Of a stretch of DNA of 64,000 bases, positions 29,829 to 39,996 are shown piece by piece; positions within the stretch are counted from its first letter, which is position 1, and the number at the start of each line of letters is the position of its first letter. The notes under the pieces are model-generated. The model had not been told where the DNA came from. It saw nothing but the letters and a program-made list of their open reading frames with translations, and did no database searches. The stretch comes from Schistocerca nitens (lineage: Eukaryota > Arthropoda > Insecta > Orthoptera > Acrididae). The stretch spans positions 296,658,934-296,722,933 of the forward strand of contig NC_064616.1 in assembly GCF_023898315.1 (NCBI RefSeq), read 5' to 3'. The position numbers and the translations under genes are program-made.

Positions 29829-31447
29829 ACTACTGGCCGTTAAAATTGCTACACCAAGAAGAAATGCAGATGATAAACGAGTGTTCATTGGACAAATATA
29901 TTATACTGGAACCGACATGTGATTACATTTTCACGCAGTTTGGGTGCATAGATCCTGAGAAATCAGTACCCAGAACAACCACCTCTGGCCGTAATAACCG
30001 CGTTGATACGCCTGGGCATTGAGTCAAACAGCTTGGATGGCTTGTACAGGTACAGCTGCCCATGCAGCTTCAATACGATACCACTGTTCATCAAGAGTAG
30101 TGACTGGTGTACTGTGACGAGCCAGTTGCTCGGCCACCATTGACCAGACGTTTTCAGTTGGTGAGAGATGTGGACAATGTGCTCGCCAGGGCAGCAGTTG
30201 AACTTTTTCTGTATCCAGAAAGGCCCGTACAGGACCTGCAACGTGCGGTCGTGCATTATCCTGCTGAAATGTAGGGTTTCGCTGGGATCGAATGAAGAGT
30301 AGAGCCATAGGTCGTAACACATCTGAAATGTAACGTCCACTGTTCAAAATGCCGTCAATGCGAACAAGAGGTGACCGAGACGTGTAACCAGTGGCACCCC
30401 ATACCATCACGCCCAGTGATACGCCAGTATGGCGATGACGAATACACGCTTCCAATGTGCGTTCACCACGATGTTGCCAAACACGGATGCGACCATCATG
30501 ATGCTGTCAACAGAACCTGGATTCATCCGAAAAAATGACGTTTTGCCATTCGTGCACCCAGCTTCATCGTTGAGTACACCATCGCAGGCGCTCCTGTCTG
30601 TTATGCAGCGTCAAGGGTAACCGCAGCCACGGTCTCCGAGCTCATAGTCCATGCTGCTGCAAACGTCGTCGAACTGTTCGGGCAGATGGTTGTTGTCTTA
30701 CAAACGTCCCCATCTGTGGACTCAGGGATCGAGACGTGGCTGCACGATCCGTTACAGCCATGCGGATAAGATGCCTGTCAACTCGACTGCTAGTGATATG
30801 AGGCCGTTGGGATCCAGCACGGCGTTCCGTATTACCATCCTGAACCCCCGATTCCATATTCTGCTAACAGTAATTGGATCTCGACCAACGCGAGCAGCAA
30901 TGTCGCGATACGATAAACCGCAATCGCGATAGGCTACGGTCCGACCTTTATCAAAGTCAGAAACGTGATGGTACGCATTTCTCCTCCTTACATGAGGCAT
31001 CACAACAACGTTTCACCAGGCAACTACGGTCAACTGCTGTTTGTGTATCAGAAATCGGTTGGAAACTTTCCTCATGTCAGCACGTTGTAGGTGTCGCCAA
31101 CGGCGCCAACCTTGTGTGAATGCTCTGAAAAAAAAAAAAAGGTTCAAGTGGCTCTGAGCACTATGGGACTTAACATCTGAGGTCATCAGTCCCCTAGAAC
31201 TTAGAACTACTTAAACCTAACTAACCTAAGGATATCACACACATCCATGCCCGAGGCAAGATTCGAACCTGCGACCGTAGCGGTCGGGCGGTTCCAGACT
31301 GAAGCGCCTAGAACCGCTCGGCCACTCCGACCGGCTGCCTTGAAAAGCTAATCATTAGCATATCGCAGCATCTTCTCCCTGTCGGTTAAATTTCGCGTCT
31401 GTAGCACGTCATCTTCGTGGTGTAGCAACTTTAATGACCAGTAGTGG
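29829..31447 (-). mobile_element. Tc1-like inner element with both ends
   Basis: The termini are CTACTGGCCGTTAAAATTGC at 29829 and the inverse of AACTTTAATGACCAGTAG at the other end. The transposase starts at 31003 (MMPHVRRRNAYHHVSDFDKG), continues with GLSYRDIAARVGRDPITVSR, then in another frame GNTERRAGSQRPHITSS. 30455-30024 gives GVMVWGATGYTSRSPLVRID, FQQDNARPHVAGPVRAFLD (second Asp) and LSPTENVWSMVAEQLARHS (catalytic Glu). The first-Asp region is at about 30545-30490 in a third frame. A SINE splits the 5' untranslated part. The 5' half of a sister copy lies at 36677-37190. Confidence 0.87.
31131..31338 (-). mobile_element. tRNA-derived SINE (family A) in Tc1
   Basis: A complete copy whose T tail (13 T in SINE direction) lies at 31128-31140. 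The surrounding Tc1 sequence is continuous across it, as shown by the intact sister copy at 36760-36790 (GCTTTTCAGAGCATTCACAC). The target duplication is short and partly hidden by the tail; CTGAAAA against TTGAAAA is the best I can see. Confidence 0.87.
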
Positions 31448-32277
31448 AGTTCATAGAGAAACACGCGATGTGTGGACGAGCGTTGTCCTGTTGAAAAATG
31501 GCTTCACGATACTGTCGCATCGGTGGTAACACATGAGGACGCATTATATCCATGATGTACTGTGGCTCTGTAAGAGTTCAGTCAATCACTAGCAGCCGTG
31601 GTCCGGACATACCTGATGGCTCCTCATACTATGACGCCAGAAGTAATACCGCTGTGACTCTGCAAAACATTGGAAGAATGGAACCTGATCTCAGGTCGCT
31701 GCCATACTCGCCGACGACGGTATTGGGTGTCGTGGTGCTGACGGCAGCCTACGCATGGGAGGGTGATGCCCTAGTCTGGCTGCTTCTAGTCTCTGACCAA
31801 TGGTGTATAATGAGCCATAATGTTGCATGGAGTCCATTACTTGTTTACGGATTACAGGCTTAGATGTGAAGGGATTACGATGTGCTTGGTGCATAAAATG
31901 GCAATCCTCCTTTGTGGTGGTCAGATGTAGTCAAATGGAACCTTAACAACGGGTATGCCTGCCTCCACGTTCCCTTGCAGACCAACATCAGGTCAGTGTC
32001 ACATCTGAATGCTCCAAAAATCTGTATACTGCACGACTGGAGCAACCGGACAAGTGGAGGCCCGCTATGACACCCTCTAAAACTCTGTCAGGAGCTGATA
32101 AAGTTGTCGCGTGAGTACGAGGCATCTCTGTGTCCTTCCTAGTGATCACTCAACGTCTGACGCCGTTCACGCCGTTTGTATACACTGCCAGGTCTGGCAA
32201 AAACACGCTAAAGATGGACAACACTAATGCACTCTGATGTGCGTTCTACCTGTCACACAGAATTGTAGCCGGCCGCG

Positions 32278-32455
32278 GTGGTCTCGCGGTTCTAGGCGCT
32301 CAGTCCGGAGCTGCGCGACTGCTACGGTCGCAGGTTCGAATCCTGCCTCGGGCATAGTTGTGTGTGATGTCCTTAGGTTAGTTAGGTTTAAGTAGTTTAA
32401 GTTCTAGGGGACTGATGACCACTGATGTTAAGTCCCATAGTGCTCAGAGACATTT
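32278..32455 (+). mobile_element. tRNA-derived SINE (family A)
   Basis: Head GCCGGCCGCGGTGGTCTCGC with A and B boxes and the family body to GCTCAGAGACATTTT. I find no target duplication, so one side may be rearranged; different elements lie on its two sides (Tc1 left, CR1 fragment right). Confidence 0.85.
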
Positions 32456-32460
32456 TGACG

Positions 32461-32540
32461 CTGCAAAGTGATATGAAATGGAATGATCACGTCAAGTTGG
32501 TAGTCGGCAAGGCGAATGTTCGACTTCGTTTTAAAGGGTG
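32461..32540 (+). mobile_element. CR1-like LINE fragment
   Basis: This 80-bp piece translates to LQSDMKWNDHVKLVVGKANV then RLRFKG, matching the block NDLKWNDHIKLIVGKAGTRL of the CR1 ORF2 at 16515-21235. No more of that element is attached. Confidence 0.75.
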
Positions 32541-32934
32541 AATTTTGTACAAAACTACATTGACATCCGGCCATGTCCTTTTTGTCAGTCCGTGTAACAA
32601 GCAACATAAACAAAAAATTCTAACAGTACCAAAAGTTTTAAATAAACTTCAAACTTCCCTCCTTTTGAACATAACAAGAGAAGATTTATATCTTGCTGTA
32701 TATAAAAGGTAAAACTCTGCTCCTGCTATTGACAGCATCTCCAGATATCACCTACGTGCAATACCAATCACATTACTAGCAAATACATTACTGTCCCCGC
32801 TCAACGGAGAATCTAAACTTAAACGAGTGTTAACCCAATGGAAAACAGCTAAAGTAAGTTACTGAAGCCTGGAAAACCATTAAATAAGCCCAACGCATAT
32901 AGACCAATCTCTTTACAACCAGTATTAGGTAAAT

Positions 32935-33610
32935 GAAACTTCCTGCCAGATTAAAACTGTGTGCCGGACCGAGACTCGAACTCGGGACTTTTGCCTTTCG
33001 CGGGAAAGTGCTCTGTTTCCATATCAGCGCACACTTCGCTGCAGAGTGAAAATCTCATTCTGGAAACATCCCCCAGGCTGTGGCTAAGCCATGTCTCCGC
33101 AATATCCTTTCTTCCAAGAGTGCTAGTTGTGCAAGTTTCGCAGAAGACTTTCTGTGTAGTTTGGAAGGTAGGATACAAGGTACTGGCGAAATTGAAGCTG
33201 TGAGGAGGGGTCGTGGGTCATACTTGGGTAGCTCAGATGGTAGGGCACTTGTCCGTGAAAGACAAAGGTCCCGAGTTCGAGTCTCGGTCCAGCACACAGT
33301 TTTAATCTGCCAGGAAGTTTCATATCAGCGCACACTCCGCTGCAGAGTGAAAATCTAATTCTGGAAACATCCCCCAGGCTGTGGCTATGTCATGTCCCCG
33401 CAATATCCTTTCTTCCAGGAGTGTTAACTGTGCAAGATTCGCAGAAGAGCCTTTGTGAAGTTTGGAAGGTAGGAGACGAGGTACTGGCGGAACTGAAGCT
33501 GTGAGAAGGGATCGTGAGTAGTTCTTGGGTAAATCAGATAGCAGAGCACTTGCCCGCGAAAGGCAAAGGTCCCAGACGTCGACGAGATGCTGTAGAGTGC
33601 CAGATTTGCA
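32935..33610. repeat. Tandem tRNA-like repeat array (family D)
   Basis: Two direct units of 301 bp start at about 33020 and 33321 with CATATCAGCGCACAC. Shared blocks are GCTGCAGAGTGAAAATCT, GGAAACATCCCCCAGGCTGT and GTACTGGCG. Each unit ends in a tRNA-like segment; the best is 33229-33300, with A-box TAGCTCAGATGGTAG and B-box GAGTTCGAGTCTC. The left end, 32935-33019, is the same tRNA-like segment inverted. The second unit is cut at about 33580. The tRNA-like parts cannot fold as complete tRNAs as far as I can see and are not called as tRNA genes. Confidence 0.8.
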
Positions 33611-33939
33611 CCTGGTGGCCAAAATTGGAACTAACCTCCGTGAACAGCTGCACTTTAATAATAGCCACCCGATAGTATAAACAATGCTGATATACCTCGC
33701 CTAACTCATTAGAACGAAGACAGCGTTATATGCAGATGACGATGTATATTGGCGCCACGAAATGACAACAAAATACCTACAATAGACGAACACGCAGTAC
33801 ATGAACGAACTAAAAAATTGGCTCAGCCTGTAGTTCTTATAACCTGATGTCAAAAAAATAAGTCAACTTGTCTCCAGACAAAAAATTTTAAGCAAACACC
33901 AGAAAACGTAAAATTAATATTTTGGGGACAAGATATAAC

Positions 33940-34134
33940 GGCCGGCCGAAGTGGCCGTGCGGTTAAAGGCGCTGCAGTCTGAAACCGAAAGACCGCTACC
34001 GTCGCAGGTTCGAATCCTGCCTCGGGCATGGATGTTTGTGATGTCCTTAGGTTAGTTAGGTTTAACTAGTTCTAAGTTCTAGGGGACTAATGACCTCAGC
34101 AGTTGAGTCCCATAGTGCTCAGAGCCATTTTTTG
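33940..34134 (+). mobile_element. tRNA-derived SINE (family A)
   Basis: Complete copy with the target duplication AAGATATAAC at 33930-33939 and 34135-34144. It ends in GCCATTTTTTG, again a T-rich 3' end. It is inserted in the decayed Jockey-like LINE. Confidence 0.92.
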
Positions 34135-34596
34135 AAGATATAACAGCAAAAACGATAGATAACTATGTCGCACTTACTGTCTACGCTAAATTATCAACGA
34201 AGCCTCTCATAGACCGCATCGTAGTAAAAGCAAGACGACGATTAGGACTTTTTTAAAAAACTGATTAAAGGAGGCATAAACGGCGCTTCAAACGAAACAT
34301 ACATACTAGACTTTCGTTAGACCAGCTTTCAAATACGCAGCGCCTATCTGGATGGCTAATCAAAACAAAAAAAAGGTTATTCAGCATAGAAAGAAGAATG
34401 CTAAGAATATTTGCAAGATCTAACGTACATACACCAAACATCACGTACGAAACAGCAAATGTATAACCATTGAAATATCAGATCATCGCATTTGCTAATA
34501 AAATCGGACTGAACATACAAAGTATCGATACATCGACTACGGAACTACTTTAGTACAAAATAATTATTTTCAATTTTACAAAATTCAGCACAGTTA

Positions 34597-34784
34597 AATG
34601 GCTCTGAGCACTATGGGACTCAACTGCTGTGGTCATCAGTCCCCTAGAACTTAGAACTACTTAAACCTAACTAACCTAAGGACATCACACACATCCATGC
34701 CCGAGGCAGGATTCGAACCTGCGACCGTAGCAGTCGCACGGTTCCGGACTGCGCGCCTAGAACCGCGAGACCACCGCGGCCGGC
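34597..34784 (-). mobile_element. tRNA-derived SINE (family A)
   Basis: Complete minus-strand copy with the 11-bp target duplication CAGCACAGTTA at 34586-34596 and 34785-34795. Confidence 0.93.
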
Positions 34785-34849
34785 CAGCACAGTTACTCGT
34801 CACATACAATAGCCCAACGTATGAGGGAAACAGACGAAGAATACAATGA

Positions 34850-35515
34850 AATGTCGTTTCTTGTTAACAATATCAGCTTATTCCCAAGAATTAGCAGCTT
34901 TCACTCAGTTAGTACTAGGCAGAAATCCGAAATGCGTTTGGATCGCACCTCCCTGACTCATGTGCAGAAAGGTGGGTATCATTCTGCTGCATCCATTTTC
35001 AATAAGCTACCACAAGAATTCAAAAATCTTAGTAATAATCCAAACGCTTTCAAATCCAAACTTAAAAGTTTCCAAATGGTCAATCCTGCTATTTTGTCGA
35101 GAGGTTCCTTGAGGCCGCGCGGGATTAGCCGAGCGGTCTATAGAGCTCCAGTCATGGACTGTGCAGCTGATCCCGGGGGAGGTTCGAGTCCTCCCTCGGG
35201 CATGGGTATCTGTGTTTGTCCGTAGGATAATTTAGGTTAAGTAGTGTGTAAGCTTAGGGACTGATGACCTAAGCAGTTAAGTCCCATAAGATGTCACACA
35301 CATTTGAACATTTGGTTCCTTGAGAAATTAAGCTAATTCCTGCGTTAAATTGTTGATTGGGGCTTATATAAACTTATAGCTTGTGGTCTTTTTACGATTC
35401 ACAAAAATTTTTTGTTGTAATTTCAGCTATTGACACTTTGCATGACCACGGAGAATTGCTCCTCAATTTGTTCCTAGACGTGTAAAATAAAAAAATAAAC
35501 AATAAAATAAATAGA
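34850..35515 (+). pseudogene. LINE ORF2 C-terminus with 3' tail
   Basis: The frame at 34821-35110 reads STRQKSEMRLDRTSLTHVQ, then GGYHSAASIFNKLPQEFKNL, and ends, after removal of the SINE at 35114-35313, in GSLRN and a stop. This is the usual end of a CR1/Jockey-type ORF2. The 3' UTR runs to a tail of AATAAA-like repeats at about 35486-35515. It may be the end of the LINE at 32600 or of a separate copy. Confidence 0.65.
35114..35313 (+). mobile_element. tRNA-derived SINE (family E)
   Basis: This family has the head GCCGCGCGGGATTAGCCGAG, the B-box-like GGTTCGAGTCC and a body ending in CACACATTTGAACATTT. The 11-bp target duplication GGTTCCTTGAG lies at 35103-35113 and 35314-35324. Part of its body (TAGGGACTGATGACC, AGTTAAGTCCCATA) is clearly related to family A, so the two share an origin in their 3' halves. 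A second copy is at 63135-63340. Confidence 0.92.
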
Positions 35516-36676
35516 ACTGCAGAAAGGACTAGCCAGCAACATCAGCAATTTCTTATAAGGAAGGCAAAAAAGACAAACTAGGAAATGTGGTATCTGTCAC
35601 CTGCAATGCGAATGCTGGGATCATAATTTCCCCTCGCAAACCAACGCAGAATTTAAATCAAAACTAAATAGAAAAAAGATAATAAATTCATAGCTCTCCT
35701 TACTCCCCATCAAAAAATAAATAGAACCAAAACAGAAAAACCAAACCTATGATTGAAAAGCACATAAGTTCTCTCATCAACCCACTCTTCAGGAGTGAAA
35801 ATGAAAGATGAAAAAAAGAAACAAACGAAGTTCCGGTGATATTTAGAAAACAGCGCTCTCATCTGGAGATGGCAGCCAGATGCCACCTACCCTAGTGCAT
35901 ACCAAGACAAGCAACTCCGAGACTCTTCCCTATCCCTCAGAAGATGTGGACACGATACACATCTAAACTGAAACCGTTGTAGAATCGAAATGGTACGTTT
36001 ACGGACATGGGTCCTTTTTAAAATTATTATGTACTCACTCCCCTCTACAAGTCCTACAAGGCTATTACGGGGACTTCCGAACACCCTGTATTGTGTCAAG
36101 ATGACCGTATGATCCGCTAAAATCCTGCAAGAATATAAAATATACGTAGATGTAGACGGACACTGATATACGACAAACAATTTATTATTGGGCATGCGTG
36201 GAGCTCTACAGTAACCCGGTTCGCCCACCAAGAGTGCTTCTCGCTTGGCATTTTCCAAACGGGACAGGACATGAGCGAAGTACAGTGTGAGGTCCTCTAC
36301 TAGTGGACACGAGATCTCCATTTTCTGTGAAGTCGCCCCCTGTGTCGTGAATGAAACCTTCACTCTGAAGTGAAAAGTTCTCAATAAGGAAGTTTTCAGT
36401 TAATTGAAGAGACATGCCCGAATGCTTCATTTGGTAGCCCTCTGCCCGCGTAAGGTCGGGAATCGAGTTCCAGCCCAGATTCCAATTTTGATCTATTAGT
36501 CATCACTCCTACATGCCACACAACCTGCGAACATTAAACTGTTTTTCGCTGTAGAGTTTGTGTTTCAGGTCAGAGTCGATGTTGCCAACCCGATCAAATC
36601 ACGGTTTTACAAGCGTCATATATTTTACACGAAGTGCGCCCAAAATTCAGCTGCCCCGCTTTCGTCTCAAAATGCA
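35516..36676. other. Mostly unassigned; one DNA-element tip
   Basis: No recognisable gene. At about 36060-36095 the sequence ends GACTTCCGAACACCCTGTA, the inverse of a TACAGGGTG terminus as found on several inverted-repeat elements, so a decayed DNA transposon end probably lies here. The 165-residue minus-strand ORF at 36384-35887 shows no family signature. Confidence 0.4.
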
Positions 36677-37190
36677 CTACTGGGCACTAAAATTGCTACA
36701 CCACGAAGATGACGTGCTACAGATGCGAAATTTAACCGACAGGAAGAAGATGCTGTGATATGCAAATGATTAGCTTTTCAGAGCATTCACACAACGTTGG
36801 CGCCGGTGGCGACACCTACAACGTGCTGACATGAGGAAAGTTTCCAACCGATTTCTCATACACAAACAGCAGTTAACCGGCGTTGCCTGGTGAAACATTG
36901 TTGTGATGCCTCGTGTAAGGAGGAGAAATGCGTGCCATCACGTTTCTGACTTTGATAAAGGTCGGATCATAGCCTATCGCGATTGCGGTTTATCGTATCG
37001 CGACGTTGCTGCTCGCGTTGGTCGAGATCCAATTACTGTTAGCAGAATATGGAATCGGTGGGTTCAGGAGGGTAATACGGAACGCCGTGCTGGATCCCAA
37101 CGGCCTCGTATCACTAGCAGTCGAGATGACAGGCATCTTATCCGCATGGCTGTAACGGACCGTGCATGCACGTCTCGATCCCTATCAATC
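36677..37190 (+). pseudogene. Tc1-like element, 5' half
   Basis: It starts with CTACTGGGCACTAAAATTGC, the same terminus as the element at 29829-31447. The ORF from 36903 codes for PRVRRRNACHHVSDFDKGRI, GLSYRDVAARVGRDPITVSR and QRPRITSSRDDRHLIRMA with no break, so the DNA-binding domain is better preserved than in the other copy. The sequence stops matching at about 37190, before any catalytic motif, where an unrelated CR1 piece begins. Confidence 0.85.
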
Positions 37191-37195
37191 TGAAA

Positions 37196-37570
37196 TTAAA
37201 ATTGCACCCATAACCTCATCTCCCTACTACTAATGCTGCTGCTAATTGCAAGCTCTGTATGCATCTTGCACGCGAGGACTATAGTTTTCACCATCTCTGC
37301 CAACCACCTGCACGAACTGAGGATCTCCTGAGAATCCATGTGACAGGCATCATTGGTGCCAACATGAGCCACAACATGTGGATGAATGCACCCTGCATGC
37401 TCGACAGCCACGGGAAATGCTGCCTCCACATCTTGGATGAGGCCCCGGGCCAGCATACTGAGTGCACATTTGCTTTCTTTCCAGCCCTGCAAGCTATCTG
37501 TCTAAGGGACTCCATAACACTCCCAACATTGGAGCTTCCATTAACTAGTAAACCTCTGCCCTGTGTGCAG
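37196..37570 (-). pseudogene. CR1-like ORF1 fragment, esterase-like part
   Basis: Two frames together match the ORF1 at 19395-20381. 37515-37430 gives MESLRQIACRAGKKANVHSV, and the other frame gives HVVAHVGTNDACHMDSQEIL, the counterpart of HVGTNDVCRYGSEEIL with the Asn block kept. The Ser block lies just upstream near 37530-37570. It is a diverged, frameshifted second copy of the same family, joined to a truncated Tc1. Confidence 0.75.
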
Positions 37571-37609
37571 CAAAATACATGTAGTTAGTACCCTTCATGT
37601 CTTCTTCCG

Positions 37610-37789
37610 AGCCGCGTGGGGTAGGCGCCTTGCCACGGTTCGCGCGGCTCCCCTCGTCAGAGGTTCGAGACTTCCCTTGGGCATGGGCGTGTGCAATGGT
37701 CACAGCTTAAGTTAGTTTGTTAGGTTAAGTTGTGTGTAAGCATGGGGACCAATGACCTCCGTAGTTTGGCCCCATAGAACTTTAAAAAA
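37610..37789 (+). mobile_element. tRNA-derived SINE (family E-like variant)
   Basis: Head GAGCCGCGTGGGGTAGGCGC, B-box-like AGAGGTTCGAGACT, and a body with GGTTAAGTTGTGTGTAAGC and GGGGACCAATGACC. It is related to family E but clearly separate. The flanks GTCTTCTTCCGA and GTCTTTTTCGA probably represent a diverged target duplication. Confidence 0.75.
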
Positions 37790-38097
37790 AGTCTTTTTCG
37801 ACCAGTCAGATTCAGTCGTTGCGGAGGTAATATACGAGAAATTTTGATTTTCACTAAAGGAATGTAAGTTCTGCCATGTAGCCGAATTTTTCTGGCGCGA
37901 GTGTAGTACCCCTCATAGGTAGGGGGTGTGATGCCCCAAACTCTAGCCTACTGTTGCTGGTAGGCGGCTTCTGTTCTTTCTCTCATGAGAATTATTTAGG
38001 AACAGTTTGCTATTGTGTACTGAAATTAGGAGTTGTTTGCACGGTTGTGGGATGTGCAACATGACCCCAGGCACATCTGCGTGGGTGTTTTGTGATA

Positions 38098-38935
38098 GTG
38101 TGATAAATATACTCAATGGCTGAATAAAATGTTCGAGAATAAATAGAGAGCAGTCAATCCTTACTCTCCCCAGTGGCCCAGAGCAGGCTGAGTAGTTTTG
38201 CCACCATTTTCCCTAACCATCTTGGTTTACGTCAGGAAACGGACGACAACATCCTCTGCTGGTGGTACTGAGTACTAGACCTCGTGGAGAACATACCGTT
38301 TGCCGCCATCATGGATAACTGTACTTGCGTCATCAGCTGTTGTCACGGTGGCGTCCTCTGGCGGCGACGAAATGTACTCAGCCAGTTGGGGTCTGGAGCT
38401 CGTGGTGAACCCACTAGGTGCCACCATCTTAGATTACGGTACTTGCATCATCACCTTGCGTCACTACACCGTCCTCTAGTGGCATCGATATGAACTAAGT
38501 CAGTTGGGCTATGGAATACACTTGGTGGTGTTGCTGCCTCTAATTGTTTACATAAAGACTGGTGTATTATTTCGACAGTTGACGATTAGCAAGCATGTTT
38601 GCAGGATCTTTTACATGGATTATTGCTTAGACAATTTAAGAGTTGTTTGGCTCTCTCAACGTAAATGTACTGCATTATTTGCGAGTGGTTCGCATGTCTG
38701 TACGCTGTGCAATGCGTTATTTTTGACGGTTTACAATTAGCAAGCGTGTGTGTAGAGCCTTATACATGACTTATGTAGGAGTAGTTTGCAGGTCTGTATG
38801 CTGTCGAACATACCAGAGCTTGTATTCGGTGATAAATATACTCCATCCCTAAATAAACTGCTCCAAAATAAATAAAGTACACTCCTTTCTCTCTCCATCA
38901 GCCTAGTGCAGACTGAGTCCTTTTACCACCCGCCT
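38098..38935 (+). repeat. Diverged direct duplication, spacing ~730 bp
   Basis: The block TGATAAATATACTC...AATAAA...CAGGCTGAGTAGTTTTGCCACC at about 38100-38205 recurs with many differences at about 38829-38937 (GATAAATATACTCC, ACTGAGTCCTTTTACCACC). Sequence before both blocks is also similar (GTTTGCA...ATG...AACAT). This suggests an old tandem duplication. Confidence 0.6.
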
Positions 38936-39003
38936 CTAGGGAGAGGTGGTAGCCTGTTGACTTAGGTTAATGGTGGTGGTGAGCTTCGTTTGCAACATTT
39001 TTC

Positions 39004-39400
39004 TTACGTTGGTAGTGAAAGTCCAAGTGACCTTTCTTTACTGCCAGAATCCAAACTTGGCGCCGGTTCCTAGGAGGGGATGGTGGTCGGGTGACTGAGG
39101 TTAGTACAAATGTCCTTTCTTTCCCACAATTTTCTTAGGTTGGTAGCGAAAGCGCAAGTGACCTATCTCCTCGCGATTTTCTTAGGTGTGACGCATTATC
39201 ATGTTGGAATTTGAACTTCCCGCCATTTTTCTGGGTGAGGGGGGCGGGGCACTTTCCTGCCAAAATCCAAACATCCCGCCAAAATCCGCCATCCTGGATG
39301 ATGTCACAGGGGGTGAGTCTGTGACATCACCGCCACCATCTTGTATGACGTCACTGGGGGTGTGTTTCTGACATCACGGCCGCCATCTTTTATAATGGTA
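39004..39400 (+). repeat. Short tandem repeats with CCGCCATC motifs
   Basis: CTTACGTTGGTAGTGAAAGT at 39004 recurs about 129 bp later as CTTAGGTTGGTAGCGAAAGC. From 39270 to 39400 two units of about 60 bp share CCGCCAxCxTG, ATGACGTCAC-like and GGGGGTG motifs. Their function is unknown. Confidence 0.6.
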
Positions 39401-39996
39401 CTTTGGGCTCATATCCCTGTTGGTCCAATACTTACCTAACATCAGACCAGGACTTCTTTGTGCACGAGTAATGCTACCAGAACTATGGTGCTGCTGCTGT
39501 TAACAGCAATAAGACTGTTACATCTCCTTTGGCTACTGATCTTCGTGCTTATTGCCTCGTAAGAATTTGGTGCTTCTTCGTGTGCAATTCCGAGCAGCAG
39601 AGTGTGGGTGCTACCTCAATGTATCAGCTATCGAAAAAATTCATTTTGGTTTTTCCTTGCTCTATTTCCTAGTGAGACATAGCCGCATCAGTCAAAACCA
39701 ATACTAGTACTAGTTACAAGCATGACTGATTTGGGTAGTGTCACTGAGGGTATGTACGTTTCCGACTTAAAAAGATGTGTAAAATCCATTAATTTTCGAA
39801 GAGACAGAACAGTAGTCTCTGAACTTTGGTCTAGTTGATTTATCAGCAGCTCAAGCAGTGGATATACACTGTCATTGCCATCGTAGGACACCAGAATAGT
39901 GTAGAAGGAATTAGTTTTATCATTTTAAAGTTTGTCGCCATGGTGATTGGGATAGGAAACTTGCAGGGTGGTTGTATGTCTGATGTTAGACAAATA

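Larger units (their letters stand above)
29463..32277 (-). mobile_element. Tc1-like outer element split by another Tc1
   Basis: At 31540-31440 the minus strand encodes AIFQQDNARPHIACFSMNST, the second catalytic region of a Tc1-like transposase. The continuation is found beyond the inner element at about 29828-29700, as PARSSDLSHIQHVWEELGRQ, the counterpart of the third catalytic region. The inner element therefore sits exactly between the two motifs. The 5' part, 31540-32270, is too decayed to read the HTH with confidence. The right end is close to a SINE at 32278 and the left end lies near 29463. Confidence 0.72.
32600..34560 (+). pseudogene. Old Jockey-like LINE reverse transcriptase
   Basis: Scattered motifs remain: KPGKPLNKPNAYRPISLQPV near 32870-32930, TALYADDDVYW near 33725-33760 (the Asp-pair box), and VKARRRLGLF near 34225-34255 followed by a C-terminal stretch with a conserved RRMLRIF near 34395. 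The gene is interrupted by the tRNA-like tandem array at 32935-33610 and a SINE at 33940-34134, and has many stops. It is among the most decayed LINEs here. Jockey assignment rests on the YRPISLxP and YADD contexts. Confidence 0.6.
37800..39994. other. Unassigned region with internal duplications
   Basis: No gene is recognised. The region contains a diverged direct duplication (about 730 bp apart) and a set of shorter repeats rich in CCGCC and GTGACATCA-like motifs, listed separately. Confidence 0.45.

Noticed and set aside
30024..31003. Possible active Tc1 transposase
   Set aside because: The DNA-binding and catalytic parts are in different frames, so the gene is broken.
33229..33300. tRNA gene candidate with A-box and B-box like sequences
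   Set aside because: It is part of a repeated unit that occurs in tandem and elsewhere in the window, and the stems do not look complete. It is a tRNA-derived repeat. The same applies to the heads of all SINE copies.
35887..36384. 165-codon minus-strand ORF as a possible host gene
   Set aside because: No recognisable motif, no homologous second copy, and it lies in a repeat-rich area next to a transposon tip. Open length alone is not enough.
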